Shown in pieces: positions 1 to 9,181 of a stretch of 64,000 nucleotides of DNA (positions within the stretch are counted from its first letter, which is position 1; the number at the start of each line of letters is the position of its first letter). The stretch comes from Allobosea caraganae (GTDB lineage: Bacteria > Pseudomonadota > Alphaproteobacteria > Rhizobiales > Beijerinckiaceae): the NCBI RefSeq assembly GCF_003351345.1, contig NZ_QQTO01000021.1, forward strand, positions 248,001 to 312,000, written 5' to 3'. The position numbers and the translations under genes were made by a program. The notes beneath the pieces were generated by a model, which searched no databases, had not been told where the DNA came from, and worked only from the letters and a program-made list of their open reading frames with translations.

Positions 1-1149
<1,149 letters not shown>

Positions 1150-1182
1150 GCCGCTTTCGATCGTCTGGAGCGAAGCCATCGA

Positions 1183-1210
1183 GGCCCGGCATGGGATCCC
1201 ATGCCGGGCC
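1183..1210. terminator. Perfect 28-bp palindrome, likely bidirectional terminator
   Basis: A perfect inverted repeat (14 + 14 bases, centred on GGGATCCC) followed on the + strand by TTT. It sits between the stop codon of the ABC ATPase gene and the stop codon of the convergent beta-lactamase-like gene, which is where a shared terminator is expected. The T-run is short, so termination strength is uncertain. Confidence 0.7.
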
Positions 1211-1230
1211 TTTCGCTTCAGGCGCTCCGC

Positions 1231-2499
1231 TCAGCGCAGTACCTGCGAGGCGCAGCAGAAGTCGCGGACCGCGAGGGCCGGGGCCGGGTTCTTCAGGTGG
1301 CAGACCGAGTTGGGCTGCTGCGGCAGCGAGGGGCGCTCCAGCGTGTAGGCCTTGCATTGCGGCTCGTCCTCGCAGGCCTTGCGACAGACGTCCCCCTTCA
1401 TCTCCCGCGTCAGGATAAAGCTGCGGTAGTCATTGCCGGGCCGGTTGGTGCTGTAGTCGAGCTTGGCTTGCGGCGCAGGGCGCGGCAGCTCCGCCTCGAC
1501 CGGCAGCGACGCCTTCCACATCTCGTGCTCGAGGTCTTCGCCAAGCCCGTCGATCGATGGCGAGGCGTTCATGGCGAAGCCAATGCCGCTGCCCCAATAG
1601 ACGAAGCGCGCCATGAACTGATAGTTCAGCGTGGAGCTACCCCAGGTCCAGACGCCGGAGTGCACGGCGCTGTAGCTGTCATCCTCGTTGTGCCGCAGCC
1701 TGGTTCCGACGCTGTAGAACCAGCGATCGCCGAGATCCACTTTTGGCCAGTCGCGCGGGCCGGTCTTGAGCAGGCCGAAGCGGGGTTCGAAATGACGCAT
1801 GAACAGGGCCATGTCTCTGGCGGAGATGATCCAGCCGGCCCATGACGACATGAAGGGCTGGACGAGGCTGATATGGGCCGCGCCGGCGCCGGCCGGCTCC
1901 AGCACGAGCCGGCGGCAAGCCTCCTCATAGGGCTGGCCCGTGACCTGCTCGACGATCAGGCCGAGCACCTGGAAATTCTTGTTCTCGTACTGGTGCTTGC
2001 CGCCGGGGTCCTGGAACAGGCGCAGCTTGATCGTGTCGCGCATCTGCTCGGCGAGGCTGAGCTTGTGCTGGTCGATATTGGCGTCGCCGATGCCGCTGGT
2101 CTGGGTGAGGAGCTGCGCCACCGTGATCGAGCTGAAGCGCCGGTCGGCCGGGCGGCCGTAGCGGGCGAAATAGCCGGCCAGTACGGCGCCAAGTGGCGCG
2201 TCGTATTGCAGGCGGCCGGCCTCGACCAGCTTGACGATGCAGATGCCGGTAATGACCTTCGAGACGCTGGCGACCGGCTCGGGCTTGAGCGGCGAGGTCG
2301 CGCCGCTCTTGTCGCTGCCGACGATGTGCCCGTCGCGGATGATGGCGACGCTGCTCCGCTTCAACTTGTGCTTGGCGGTCCAGGCGCGGTAGGCGCCGAG
2401 CATGCGTTCCGCCACAGCATCGGCGCGAGCTGGGCCGGGCGCAGCCAGGGCCACCGCGATCCCCAGAAGCGCCGCCGCCGCGATCCGAAACCCGTTCAT
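1231..2499 (-). CDS. Secreted class C beta-lactamase-family serine hydrolase with C-terminal PAN-like domain
   Basis: Serine hydrolase of the beta-lactamase/esterase/DD-peptidase superfamily. I chose the start with a strong GGAGG 7-8 bases upstream; it gives a clean signal peptide (hydrophobic residues 4-20, cleavage near ARA-D, residue 27). The catalytic SxxK motif is S78-V-S-K81, the Tyr motif is YEN near residue 178, and an HSG triad (AVHSG) stands in for KTG. After about residue 345 a cysteine-containing tail with GNDY, CRKACEDEPQCKAYT and CCAS looks like a PAN/Apple-type domain, a module that binds protein or carbohydrate. Periplasmic location is predicted. The natural substrate (peptide, ester or D-amino acid amide) cannot be told. 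It need not confer antibiotic resistance. Confidence 0.85.
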   Translation of the reverse strand: MNGFRIAAAALLGIAVALAAPGPARADAVAERMLGAYRAWTAKHKLKRSSVAIIRDGHIVGSDKSGATSPLKPEPVASVSKVITGICIVKLVEAGRLQYDAPLGAVLAGYFARYGRPADRRFSSITVAQLLTQTSGIGDANIDQHKLSLAEQMRDTIKLRLFQDPGGKHQYENKNFQVLGLIVEQVTGQPYEEACRRLVLEPAGAGAAHISLVQPFMSSWAGWIISARDMALFMRHFEPRFGLLKTGPRDWPKVDLGDRWFYSVGTRLRHNEDDSYSAVHSGVWTWGSSTLNYQFMARFVYWGSGIGFAMNASPSIDGLGEDLEHEMWKASLPVEAELPRPAPQAKLDYSTNRPGNDYRSFILTREMKGDVCRKACEDEPQCKAYTLERPSLPQQPNSVCHLKNPAPALAVRDFCCASQVLR

Positions 2500-2732
2500 T
2501 GGCCGCCCTCCGAACCCTCCTGAAAAGGGGTAGCGGCACAGCTTTCTCGGGCCATCCCCCATATGGAGGACGAAACCTTTCGCATCTGGAGGCTAGTCTT
2601 CAGTCAGGATGAGTGTTCGGGCCGGGGGGCTACCGTGATGCGTCGTTCCGCTTACAGCATATGCTCCTGATGCGGCGCCGTTCGCGGCTCGCAAGGCGTT
2701 CCAACCCGCTTCTTGGTGGCTCGGGACGGTCT

Positions 2733-3872
2733 CTAGCGCGACCGGACCGGCAGCTCCGCGCCGCGCAGCAGGGCCGCGACCTGGCTCTGCTGGCGCATCC
2801 CGGTCTTCTGGAAGATGCGGGCGAGATGGGTGCGCGCGGTCGAGATGCGCACGTGCTGCTCCTCCGCCGCCTCGGCCAGCGACAGGCCGGAGGCGAGGGC
2901 CGAAGCGAATTTCGCCTCGGTCTCGGTCAGGCCGAAGAGCTGCTGCGCCGCTGCGACCAGATCGGCCGCCGGCTCCAGCGGCCGGATGGCGATCATCACG
3001 CTGGGCGAGGCGCTTGGCAGGCCGTAGCCCGGCGGCACCGGCAGCACGCACAAGGAGAGGTTGCAGCCCTCGGCTCCGGCGGCATGCGCCTGCAGGTGGG
3101 TGCGGCGGGCATTCGGATCATGCGCCGGGGCGAGCGTCTGCGCGACCAGGCGCTTGAGCGCGGCCTGATCCTGCGCGCTGCGGGCGAAGATGCGGCCGGT
3201 GCGCAGGCCGAGCGCGCCCTCCGGCTCGGCCAGGAACTGGTCGGCCGTCTCGTTGGCGTAGACCAGCCGCATCTGCGGATCGGCGATGACGATGCCGACG
3301 GAGAGCGTGTCGAGCGCAGTGCGCGCCATGTCCCGCTGCAGCGTCAGGAAGCCGATATGGCGGCGCAATTCGGCGACGCGGGTCATGATCGGCGTCAGGC
3401 GTTCGAGCAGGGCTGCGTCCTGTGCGTCGAAGGCGTCCTGGTTGCGGCCGCGCTGCACGTCGAAGAACCAGAAGGAGGGGCCGGCCTCCAGAACGCGGCT
3501 GCCCAGGCCGCCATACATGTCCTGCGGCGCCATCCATTCGCGCCAGACGCGGCTGGCGCGCAGGCGCTCCTCGCCGATCAGGGCGTGATCGGCATAGGTC
3601 TGGCCGATCGGCACCTTGTTGAGCGTCTGGCCGAAGGAGACGAACTCTTCGGCGAACTCCTCATAGGCGCGCTGGTGCATCACAGGATCGAAATTGGTGG
3701 TGACGGCGTCCTCGGGACCGAGGTCCGGCCCGACGCGGGCGAAGCAGGCTTTCGACCCGCCGAAGAGTTGCCGTATCTGTTCGACGGCGGCGGGCATCTG
3801 CTCGGCGTCATAAGCGCTGAGCAGAAGGCTATCGATCGTCGCGACGACCGCATCGAGATTCGCGCGCGCCAT
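2733..3872 (-). CDS. LuxR-family transcriptional regulator with PAS-like sensor region
   Basis: DNA-binding regulator of about 379 residues. The C-terminal 65 residues form a LuxR/GerE helix-turn-helix (LTETEAKFASALASGLSLAE, then STARTHLARIFQKTGMRQQ). A PAS-like segment precedes it near residues 195-245 (GIVIADPQMRLVYANETAD). The N-terminal half is a conserved but unassigned sensor region. I took the internal ATG as start because GGAG lies 6 bases upstream; a GTG 30 bases earlier lacks such a site. No response-regulator receiver domain is present, so the signal probably acts through the PAS region. The target genes are not evident from position. The neighbour on the same strand is a PfkB kinase about 170 bases upstream. 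Confidence 0.85.
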   Translation of the reverse strand: MARANLDAVVATIDSLLLSAYDAEQMPAAVEQIRQLFGGSKACFARVGPDLGPEDAVTTNFDPVMHQRAYEEFAEEFVSFGQTLNKVPIGQTYADHALIGEERLRASRVWREWMAPQDMYGGLGSRVLEAGPSFWFFDVQRGRNQDAFDAQDAALLERLTPIMTRVAELRRHIGFLTLQRDMARTALDTLSVGIVIADPQMRLVYANETADQFLAEPEGALGLRTGRIFARSAQDQAALKRLVAQTLAPAHDPNARRTHLQAHAAGAEGCNLSLCVLPVPPGYGLPSASPSVMIAIRPLEPAADLVAAAQQLFGLTETEAKFASALASGLSLAEAAEEQHVRISTARTHLARIFQKTGMRQQSQVAALLRGAELPVRSR

Positions 3873-4040
3873 AGCCAACTCCAGCGCCGCCGGACGTGTC
3901 ACGGTGCGTCACGCGGTTCGCCCCTGCCGCGCTCATTCGCCGCCGTTTTCGCCCTCAGCATGATCGGGCAGAACCCAATCGATACCGCGTTGGCGTGTTT
4001 ATGGAAAGTCCAAAAACGATCCAATGTGAGCCGGCGGCTT

Positions 4041-4982
4041 TTATCCGCGGGCGTGCAGGAAATCCTGCAGCGCCGTCGCGGTGGGCAGCGCCTCGAAAAC
4101 CCCGACGCGCTGCGTCACCAGCGCACCGCAGGCAGCGGCGCGGCGCAGCGCCTCCTTGAAGGGCAGGCCCGCGACCAGGCTCGCCGCGAGCCCGGCGGCG
4201 AAGGCATCGCCGGCGCCAAGGCTGTCGACCGCCTCGATGGCGAAGGCGGGCTGCCGCAACGCCGGCTCGCCCTTGCGGAAGGCGATCGCCCCGGCGTTGC
4301 CGCGGGTGACGACCAGCGTGTCCGGTCCGTGCTGGAGGATGGAATGCGCCAGCCGCTCGTCCTCGGTGGCCGCGGCATCCGAATTGCTTGCGGGCGGCAG
4401 CGCCTCCGCAAGGGCAGAGGCTTCGCTGGCATTGACGATGAGGATCGAGGTGTTGGCGAGAATCTCCGGCTTCACCGCGCGGAAGGGCGAGGGGTTGAGC
4501 AAGGTCCTGATCCCGGCCTGGCGCGCCAGCCGGAAGGCCTCGATGATCGGCGCGTCGGCAATTTCGAACTGCGCCAGCACCAGACCGGCCTGCCGGAGCG
4601 CGTCCGCCACGCTTCCGACATCCTGCGCGGACAAGGACAGGTTCGCACCAGCGTGAACGGCCAGACAATTCTCCCCGGTAGCATCGGTAAAGCCGACGCC
4701 ACCACCCGTTGCACCGGGAAACTGCTTCAGCATCGTCAGCGGCAGGCCGGCCCGGCGCAGCGCCGGGGCGGCAAAGACGGAGAGGGGATCATCGCCAATG
4801 GCCATCAACCCGTCGACCGCGGCGCCGAGCCGCACGGCGCCAACGGCGAGATTGAAGCCCTTGCCTCCCGGCTCTACGGTCAGCATATCGGCGCGGAGCG
4901 ATTCACCCGCGGCCGGGAAGCGTGCTACCTTGGCCGAGCAGGCGACGACGAAACTGCCTAGAACGAAGATGCTGCTCGCCAT
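4041..4982 (-). CDS. PfkB-family carbohydrate kinase (ribokinase-like)
   Basis: ATP-dependent sugar kinase of the ribokinase/PfkB family, 313 residues, the usual length. The N-terminal glycine pair signature is seen as EPGGKGFNLAVGAVRLGA near residues 37-54. The second PfkB signature, DSLGAGDAFAAGL, carries the catalytic aspartate D259 and the anion hole. It is cytosolic and phosphorylates a sugar or nucleoside on entry to catabolism. The gene is divergent from a GntR/UTRA regulator only a few dozen bases away, so that regulator probably controls it in response to a sugar phosphate. No transporter gene is next to it. Substrate unassigned (ribose, fructose, 2-keto-3-deoxy sugar or similar). 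Confidence 0.88.
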   Translation of the reverse strand: MASSIFVLGSFVVACSAKVARFPAAGESLRADMLTVEPGGKGFNLAVGAVRLGAAVDGLMAIGDDPLSVFAAPALRRAGLPLTMLKQFPGATGGGVGFTDATGENCLAVHAGANLSLSAQDVGSVADALRQAGLVLAQFEIADAPIIEAFRLARQAGIRTLLNPSPFRAVKPEILANTSILIVNASEASALAEALPPASNSDAAATEDERLAHSILQHGPDTLVVTRGNAGAIAFRKGEPALRQPAFAIEAVDSLGAGDAFAAGLAASLVAGLPFKEALRRAAACGALVTQRVGVFEALPTATALQDFLHARG

Positions 4983-5039
4983 GCCTGCTCACCCCTCACC
5001 CTGACCCCATCATAGCCAGTGCCGCGCAGAAGCACGCGA

Positions 5040-5831
5040 ATGCAGCCCCCGTTCGACACCGATCCCGCGACAGCCGCGTCGGCAAGGCCCTCCTTGCCGA
5101 ACCTGATCGCGCTGCGTGACGATACCGCGAAGCCGCTCTACCAGCAGCTCGAGGATCAGCTGACGCATCTGATCGGCGAGGGCATCCTGCCGGCCGGAAC
5201 GACGCTGCCGGCGGAGCGGCAACTGGCGGAGAAGCTCAAGATCAGCCGCGCCACCGTGCAGCGATGCTATAACACGCTGCGCCAGCGCAAGCTCCTGAGT
5301 GCGCATGGCCGCCTCGGCTCGATCGTCCAGGGCATGGGCGCGCGGCTGCACCCCGGCATGGACCGGCTCAAGGGCTTCACGGAGGAGATGCGCGAGCTCG
5401 GGCGGGTGCCCTCGTCGCGCATCCTGGAGCGGGCCGTGGTGGCCGACCGCTCGATCGCCTCGATCTTCGGCCTGTCCTCGAACGCGCTCTTCCTCAAGCT
5501 CGTGCGCATCCGCAGCGGCGACGACGTGCCGATGTCGCGCGAGGTCGCTTGGTACAATCTCCAGATCGTGCCCGAACTGGCCCAGGCCGACCTGTCGCAA
5601 TCGGTCTACGCCGTGCTGCAGACGCTGGGCGCGCCGCTCGTGCTCTGCGAGCAGACCATCGAGGCGGCGGCGCCGACCGAAGAGGAATGCGCCGTGTTCG
5701 GCTTCGAGCGGCCGGTGCCCTGCCTGCTGATCAAGCGCCGCAGCTACAGCCGCGACAGCAGCATGGTCGAATATGTCGAAGGTCTGTTCCGGGGCGATGC
5801 CTACTCCTACAAGCTGTCCCTGCGAGCTTGA
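5040..5831 (+). CDS. GntR-family transcriptional regulator with UTRA ligand domain
   Basis: HutC-subfamily GntR repressor. The winged helix-turn-helix lies near residues 27-95 (PLYQQLEDQLTHLIGEGILP, then LPAERQLAEKLKISRATVQR). It is followed by a UTRA ligand-binding domain to the C-terminus, ending in the typical VEYVEGLFRGDAYSYKLSL. UTRA domains bind small effectors such as sugar phosphates. I took the ATG; a GTG 21 bases upstream is an alternative start, and neither has a strong ribosome binding site. It is divergent from the PfkB kinase gene, the likely target. The intergenic space is very short, so the operator must overlap the start regions. Confidence 0.9.
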   Translation: MQPPFDTDPATAASARPSLPNLIALRDDTAKPLYQQLEDQLTHLIGEGILPAGTTLPAERQLAEKLKISRATVQRCYNTLRQRKLLSAHGRLGSIVQGMGARLHPGMDRLKGFTEEMRELGRVPSSRILERAVVADRSIASIFGLSSNALFLKLVRIRSGDDVPMSREVAWYNLQIVPELAQADLSQSVYAVLQTLGAPLVLCEQTIEAAAPTEEECAVFGFERPVPCLLIKRRSYSRDSSMVEYVEGLFRGDAYSYKLSLRA

Positions 5832-6039
5832 GCATTAGGCCTTTCGGACCCCCGATCATCCCCCATTTGCATGACGCCTGAACCGGCCCGCGCCGGTCAG
5901 ATGCCGCCATGTGCAACGCCGCCGCATCGCCCTGCGCCACAGGCCATGTCCGGATTTCGCCGCCGATCCCGTTTGACCCGATGAGAGGGCGCGGCAGGCG
6001 CGCCCTCCGGCGACAGCGATAGCGGACGGGGGCGAAGCG

Positions 6040-7392
6040 ATGGAACCGGGCGAGCCGCAAGGCAGGATCGGAGAAGGCCGGCAGGGTCCAGCCCGTACGG
6101 CCGTTGAGATGAAGCGGCTCGAACTGAAGTTCCGCCGCTATGTCGGCTGGCTTCCGCTGCTGCTCTTTCTGGTGCCGGTCGCGGGTTTTGCGCTCGTTGG
6201 GCTCGCGATCTCCTCGGGATCGGGCTTCGGCGTGATCGGCGGCATCCTCGGCTTCCTGCTGATCGTGATCACTGCCCTGGCCGGTGTGGCGATCTCCCTG
6301 GCGATTCCGGCCGCGGTCATCGGCGTCTTCGGCTATCTGGTCTGGTCCTATTACAGGAAATCGAAAGCGGGCTCGCCGCAGCCGGCGGGGGGCGGCCAGG
6401 CCGCGGCCCTCGTCCAGCCGCAGGCGCAGAACCTCGCGCAATTCTCGGGCGAGATCGCGATGCTCGAGGAGCTGCGCCAGCGGCTCGCGGCGGAGGCGAG
6501 GCGGCGAGTCCGGCTGTTCGTGCCGCCGGCGCTCGTCTTGGGGCTGCTGCTGGCGTGGGCCTTCACCTCGCTCGGCAACTCCGGCTCGCGAAGCAGCGGC
6601 TCGCCGCTCTTCGTCTACCTCTTCATGCTGGGCTTTGCCGGCATCGGCAGCTGGGTCTATGCGGTCGGCGGTCCCGGCGCGCGCTATGCGCTCGCCTTCA
6701 AGCACGAGCTCGTGCCGCGGCTGCTCAAGGCCTATGGCGATCTCCAGCACAGCATCGGCACGATGCCGCCGCTCGGCAGCCTGTGCAGCTACGGCGTGCT
6801 GCCGGGCCATGACCAGGCCAGTGCCGACGACGTGTTCGAAGGCACCTATCGGGGCCATGCGATCCGGATCAGCGAGATCGACCTGACCCGCAAGAACGAT
6901 GACGATGACGTCACGACCTTCCATGGCGTCCTGATTGACCTCGCCGTCGCGACGCCGTTCCGCGGTACGACGGTCGTCGCCGACAAGGCCGAGCGCGGCG
7001 GCCGCTTCTTCTCGGCGCCCGACGGGCTGATGCCGGTCAGGCTCGAAGACCCGGTCTTCGACGAGATCTACGGCGTCTATGGCAGCGACCAGATCGAGGC
7101 GCGCGCCGTGCTGACGCCGGCCGTGATGCAGCGCCTGCTGGTGATGTCGGACGGGAAGAGCTTCTTCCCGCCGCGCTTCCTGATCGAGGGCACGCGGATG
7201 AGCTTCGCGCTCAGCCGCTACCATCCCGGCAGCCTGTTCGAGCCGCCGGGGCTGGAGAGCCAGGATGCCGCCGCGCATCTCGCCAGCCTCGAAGGCGATC
7301 TCGCGATGATCTTCGGTCTCGCCGACGCGATGGTCGAGATGCACATCGCCGTGCGGCCGAGCACGGAATTCCAGCAAGGGGGCAAGCGATGA
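6040..7392 (+). CDS. DUF3137-family membrane protein
   Basis: A 450-residue protein with a cluster of hydrophobic segments near residues 38-105, then two more near 160-180 and 190-210. A large soluble region follows with the family's FEGTYRGHAIRISEIDL-type core. I recognise it as DUF3137, a family of unknown function often found beside lemA. Here the stop codon overlaps the start of a LemA gene by four bases (ATGA), so the two are translationally coupled and probably act together at the membrane. A second in-frame ATG at codon 24 is an alternative start. No biochemical role can be given. Confidence 0.8.
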   Translation: MEPGEPQGRIGEGRQGPARTAVEMKRLELKFRRYVGWLPLLLFLVPVAGFALVGLAISSGSGFGVIGGILGFLLIVITALAGVAISLAIPAAVIGVFGYLVWSYYRKSKAGSPQPAGGGQAAALVQPQAQNLAQFSGEIAMLEELRQRLAAEARRRVRLFVPPALVLGLLLAWAFTSLGNSGSRSSGSPLFVYLFMLGFAGIGSWVYAVGGPGARYALAFKHELVPRLLKAYGDLQHSIGTMPPLGSLCSYGVLPGHDQASADDVFEGTYRGHAIRISEIDLTRKNDDDDVTTFHGVLIDLAVATPFRGTTVVADKAERGGRFFSAPDGLMPVRLEDPVFDEIYGVYGSDQIEARAVLTPAVMQRLLVMSDGKSFFPPRFLIEGTRMSFALSRYHPGSLFEPPGLESQDAAAHLASLEGDLAMIFGLADAMVEMHIAVRPSTEFQQGGKR

Positions 7393-7961
7393 CGTGGGTT
7401 CTGTTGGTGATCCTGCTTGGTGGAGCGGTCGGGCTCTACATCTGGTACGCGGCGATCGTGACGCGCCGGAACAAGGTCGACGAGACGCTGGGCGGCATCG
7501 ACGCGCAACTGCAGCAGCGCCACGACCTGATCCCCAACGTGCTCGCCATCGCGCGCCGCTTCATGGAGCATGAGAAGACGCTGCTCGAGGAGATCACCGC
7601 ACTGCGCACCAAGGTGGCGCCGCAGGTCGGCGAGCGCGACTTCGCCAAGATCGGCGAGAAGTTCCAGGCCGAGGCCAAGCTCGGCGCCGATCTGACGCGG
7701 CTCTTTGCCGTCGCCGAGAACTATCCGGACCTGACCTCGTCGGGCCCGATGATCGAGGCGCAGCGCAGCTATAACGAGGTCGAGGCCAACATCGCGGCGG
7801 CCCGGCGCTTCTACAACAGCGCCGTCGGCGACCTGCGCAACGCGGTGCAGATCTTTCCGGGCGGGCTGCTTGCCGGGGTCGCCGGGGTGAGTACGCTGCC
7901 GCCCTTCTACGAGACGACCGAGGCGGCGCGGGCGCCGGTCAACGCGGTCGACCATCTCTGA
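7389..7961 (+). CDS. lemA: LemA family protein
   Basis: LemA-type membrane-anchored helical protein of 190 residues. A single N-terminal hydrophobic anchor (residues 2-22) is followed by the family signature RRNKVDETLGGIDAQLQQRHDLIPNVL and an all-helical body with the conserved YNEVEANIAAARRFYNSAVGDLRNAVQIFPGG region. The topology predicts a short periplasmic end and a cytoplasmic coiled body. The role of LemA proteins is poorly defined. The four-base overlap with the upstream DUF3137 gene supports a joint function. Confidence 0.92.
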   Translation: MTWVLLVILLGGAVGLYIWYAAIVTRRNKVDETLGGIDAQLQQRHDLIPNVLAIARRFMEHEKTLLEEITALRTKVAPQVGERDFAKIGEKFQAEAKLGADLTRLFAVAENYPDLTSSGPMIEAQRSYNEVEANIAAARRFYNSAVGDLRNAVQIFPGGLLAGVAGVSTLPPFYETTEAARAPVNAVDHL

Positions 7962-7977
7962 CGTTGAGGAACTCGCC

Positions 7978-8313
7978 ATGAGAACGGTGCTGGCCGCTAT
8001 GCTCGCATTTGCCGCTTCGGTCGCCTTTGCCGCCGAGGCCTTGCCCGGCCTGCCGAAGCAGCGCGACTACGGGCAGTTCCGCGTCAGCCTGATCAAGCAG
8101 GGCTGGCAGCCGACGAAGCTGCCGGGCGCCGACGAATGCTGGGAGGGCGACAAGCGCTGCACCGGCCGCGCCGAGATGTTCGCTTGCGCCGGCACCGGCG
8201 CCGCCAACTGCCTCTTCATCTGGAAGAAGGCCGGGACGCTGATCGAGGTCGCCACCAAAGGCGAGGAGCAGGCGATGGTCAGTGGCCTGCGCTGCCGCGA
8301 GGGCTGCAAATAA
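7978..8313 (+). CDS. Small secreted cysteine-rich protein, unknown function
   Basis: Not recognised. It has 111 residues with a clear signal peptide (MRTVLAAMLAFAASVAFAAEA, cleavage near residue 19) and six cysteines in the mature part (ECW, KRC, FAC, NCL, LRC, GCK), an even number that suits disulfides in the periplasm. It starts 16 bases after lemA on the same strand and may be part of that operon. It is convergent with the next gene, with stops four bases apart. Confidence 0.65.
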   Translation: MRTVLAAMLAFAASVAFAAEALPGLPKQRDYGQFRVSLIKQGWQPTKLPGADECWEGDKRCTGRAEMFACAGTGAANCLFIWKKAGTLIEVATKGEEQAMVSGLRCREGCK

Positions 8314-8317
8314 GCGC

Positions 8318-8662
8318 TTACTCGACCCGCTCGATGATGCGGCCCTGGCGGCCGTTGACCGTGACAGTCGGGCTCTTGCAGATGTCGACGCCGAACAGGA
8401 GCTGCTCGCGCGGCCGCCGGCCGAGCACGATGCGGATATCGTAGGCGCAGGCGCTGCCGGGCACGGTGATGGCGCGCTGCTCGCGCTCCATCAGGTTGGG
8501 TCCCATCCGGTCCGGCCCCCAATGATCCTCATTTGCCGGCGCGAGATGGATGCCGCGGATGACGTCGCCGGTGCCGTTGACGATGGTGACCGAGCGACCT
8601 TGTTGAGCGGCTGCGGCGCTGGTCAGGGCGACGAGCGCCGCCAGAAGTGGGAGGGCTCGCAT
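8318..8662 (-). CDS. Small secreted protein, unknown function (second of a pair)
   Basis: Not recognised. About 114 residues with a signal peptide (MRALPLLAALVALTSAAAAQQ) and a short beta-rich mature domain with two cysteines. The start is fixed by a TGATG junction with the stop codon of the upstream gene, so the two genes are translationally coupled. Both products are predicted periplasmic and probably act together. Confidence 0.6.
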   Translation of the reverse strand: MRALPLLAALVALTSAAAAQQGRSVTIVNGTGDVIRGIHLAPANEDHWGPDRMGPNLMEREQRAITVPGSACAYDIRIVLGRRPREQLLFGVDICKSPTVTVNGRQGRIIERVE

Positions 8663-9033
8663 CAGGGCTTCCACTGGCCGGGAATGGCGCGGCGCGCCTG
8701 GATGGTCGCGGTCGGGCTTTCTCCGGCCGAGAGCCAGAGGCGGCCGTCGATCGACAAGCCGGTGTAATAGGGCCTGGTACCGTCCAGCAGTTTGCGCAGC
8801 TCCGCCGGCGTTCCCGGGTCGATCGCGAGCTTGCCGACCGAGCCGAGCCGCTTGTTCTCAGCCACGATCGTATAGGAGCCGAGTGGGCAAGGCGGCACCT
8901 GGCACATGACCGGATGATAGGTGACGGTGAAGCGCCCGTCATAATCGGGCTTGGATGCGGGCGACTGCGCCGGCGCCTGCTGCGCCAGGATCAGCGCGGC
9001 GGCGATGAGGCCGGGTCGGATGCTTCCGCGCAT
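8662..9033 (-). CDS. Small secreted protein, unknown function (first of a pair)
   Basis: Not recognised. 123 residues with a signal peptide (hydrophobic residues 6-18, cleavage near AQS). The mature part has a Cys-rich knot (MCQVPPCPLGSY) and a segment LYIDGRLW-like in character (LSIDGRLWLSAGESP). It is coupled through TGATG to the next gene. Its 5' end lies opposite the upstream region of the Ser/Thr kinase gene, so the two promoters face each other within about 150 bases. Confidence 0.6.
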   Translation of the reverse strand: MRGSIRPGLIAAALILAQQAPAQSPASKPDYDGRFTVTYHPVMCQVPPCPLGSYTIVAENKRLGSVGKLAIDPGTPAELRKLLDGTRPYYTGLSIDGRLWLSAGESPTATIQARRAIPGQWKP

Positions 9034-9181
9034 GGGCGCACTCCACGAGTCGGCGTCATCGCAACATGTTTCCCGCCCGCCTTGCGTCCCTCATCTGGAG
9101 GACGCCGCTCCTGCCCGGCTCCTCGACAGTGATGCGCGGGTGGCGATGAGGGCCATGCCCATCCGGCTTCCTGGGATGACG

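Noticed and set aside
1231-2499. True antibiotic-resistance AmpC
   Set aside because: The KTG motif is replaced by HSG, and a PAN-like tail is present; a general serine hydrolase is more likely.
2613-4961. A 782-codon open frame on the plus strand
   Set aside because: It lies opposite the LuxR and PfkB genes, has no family motif and a low-complexity Arg/Gly/Ala make-up typical of antisense frames in GC-rich DNA.
5731-7377. A 548-codon minus-strand frame
   Set aside because: Antisense to the DUF3137 gene; composition is that of a shadow frame.
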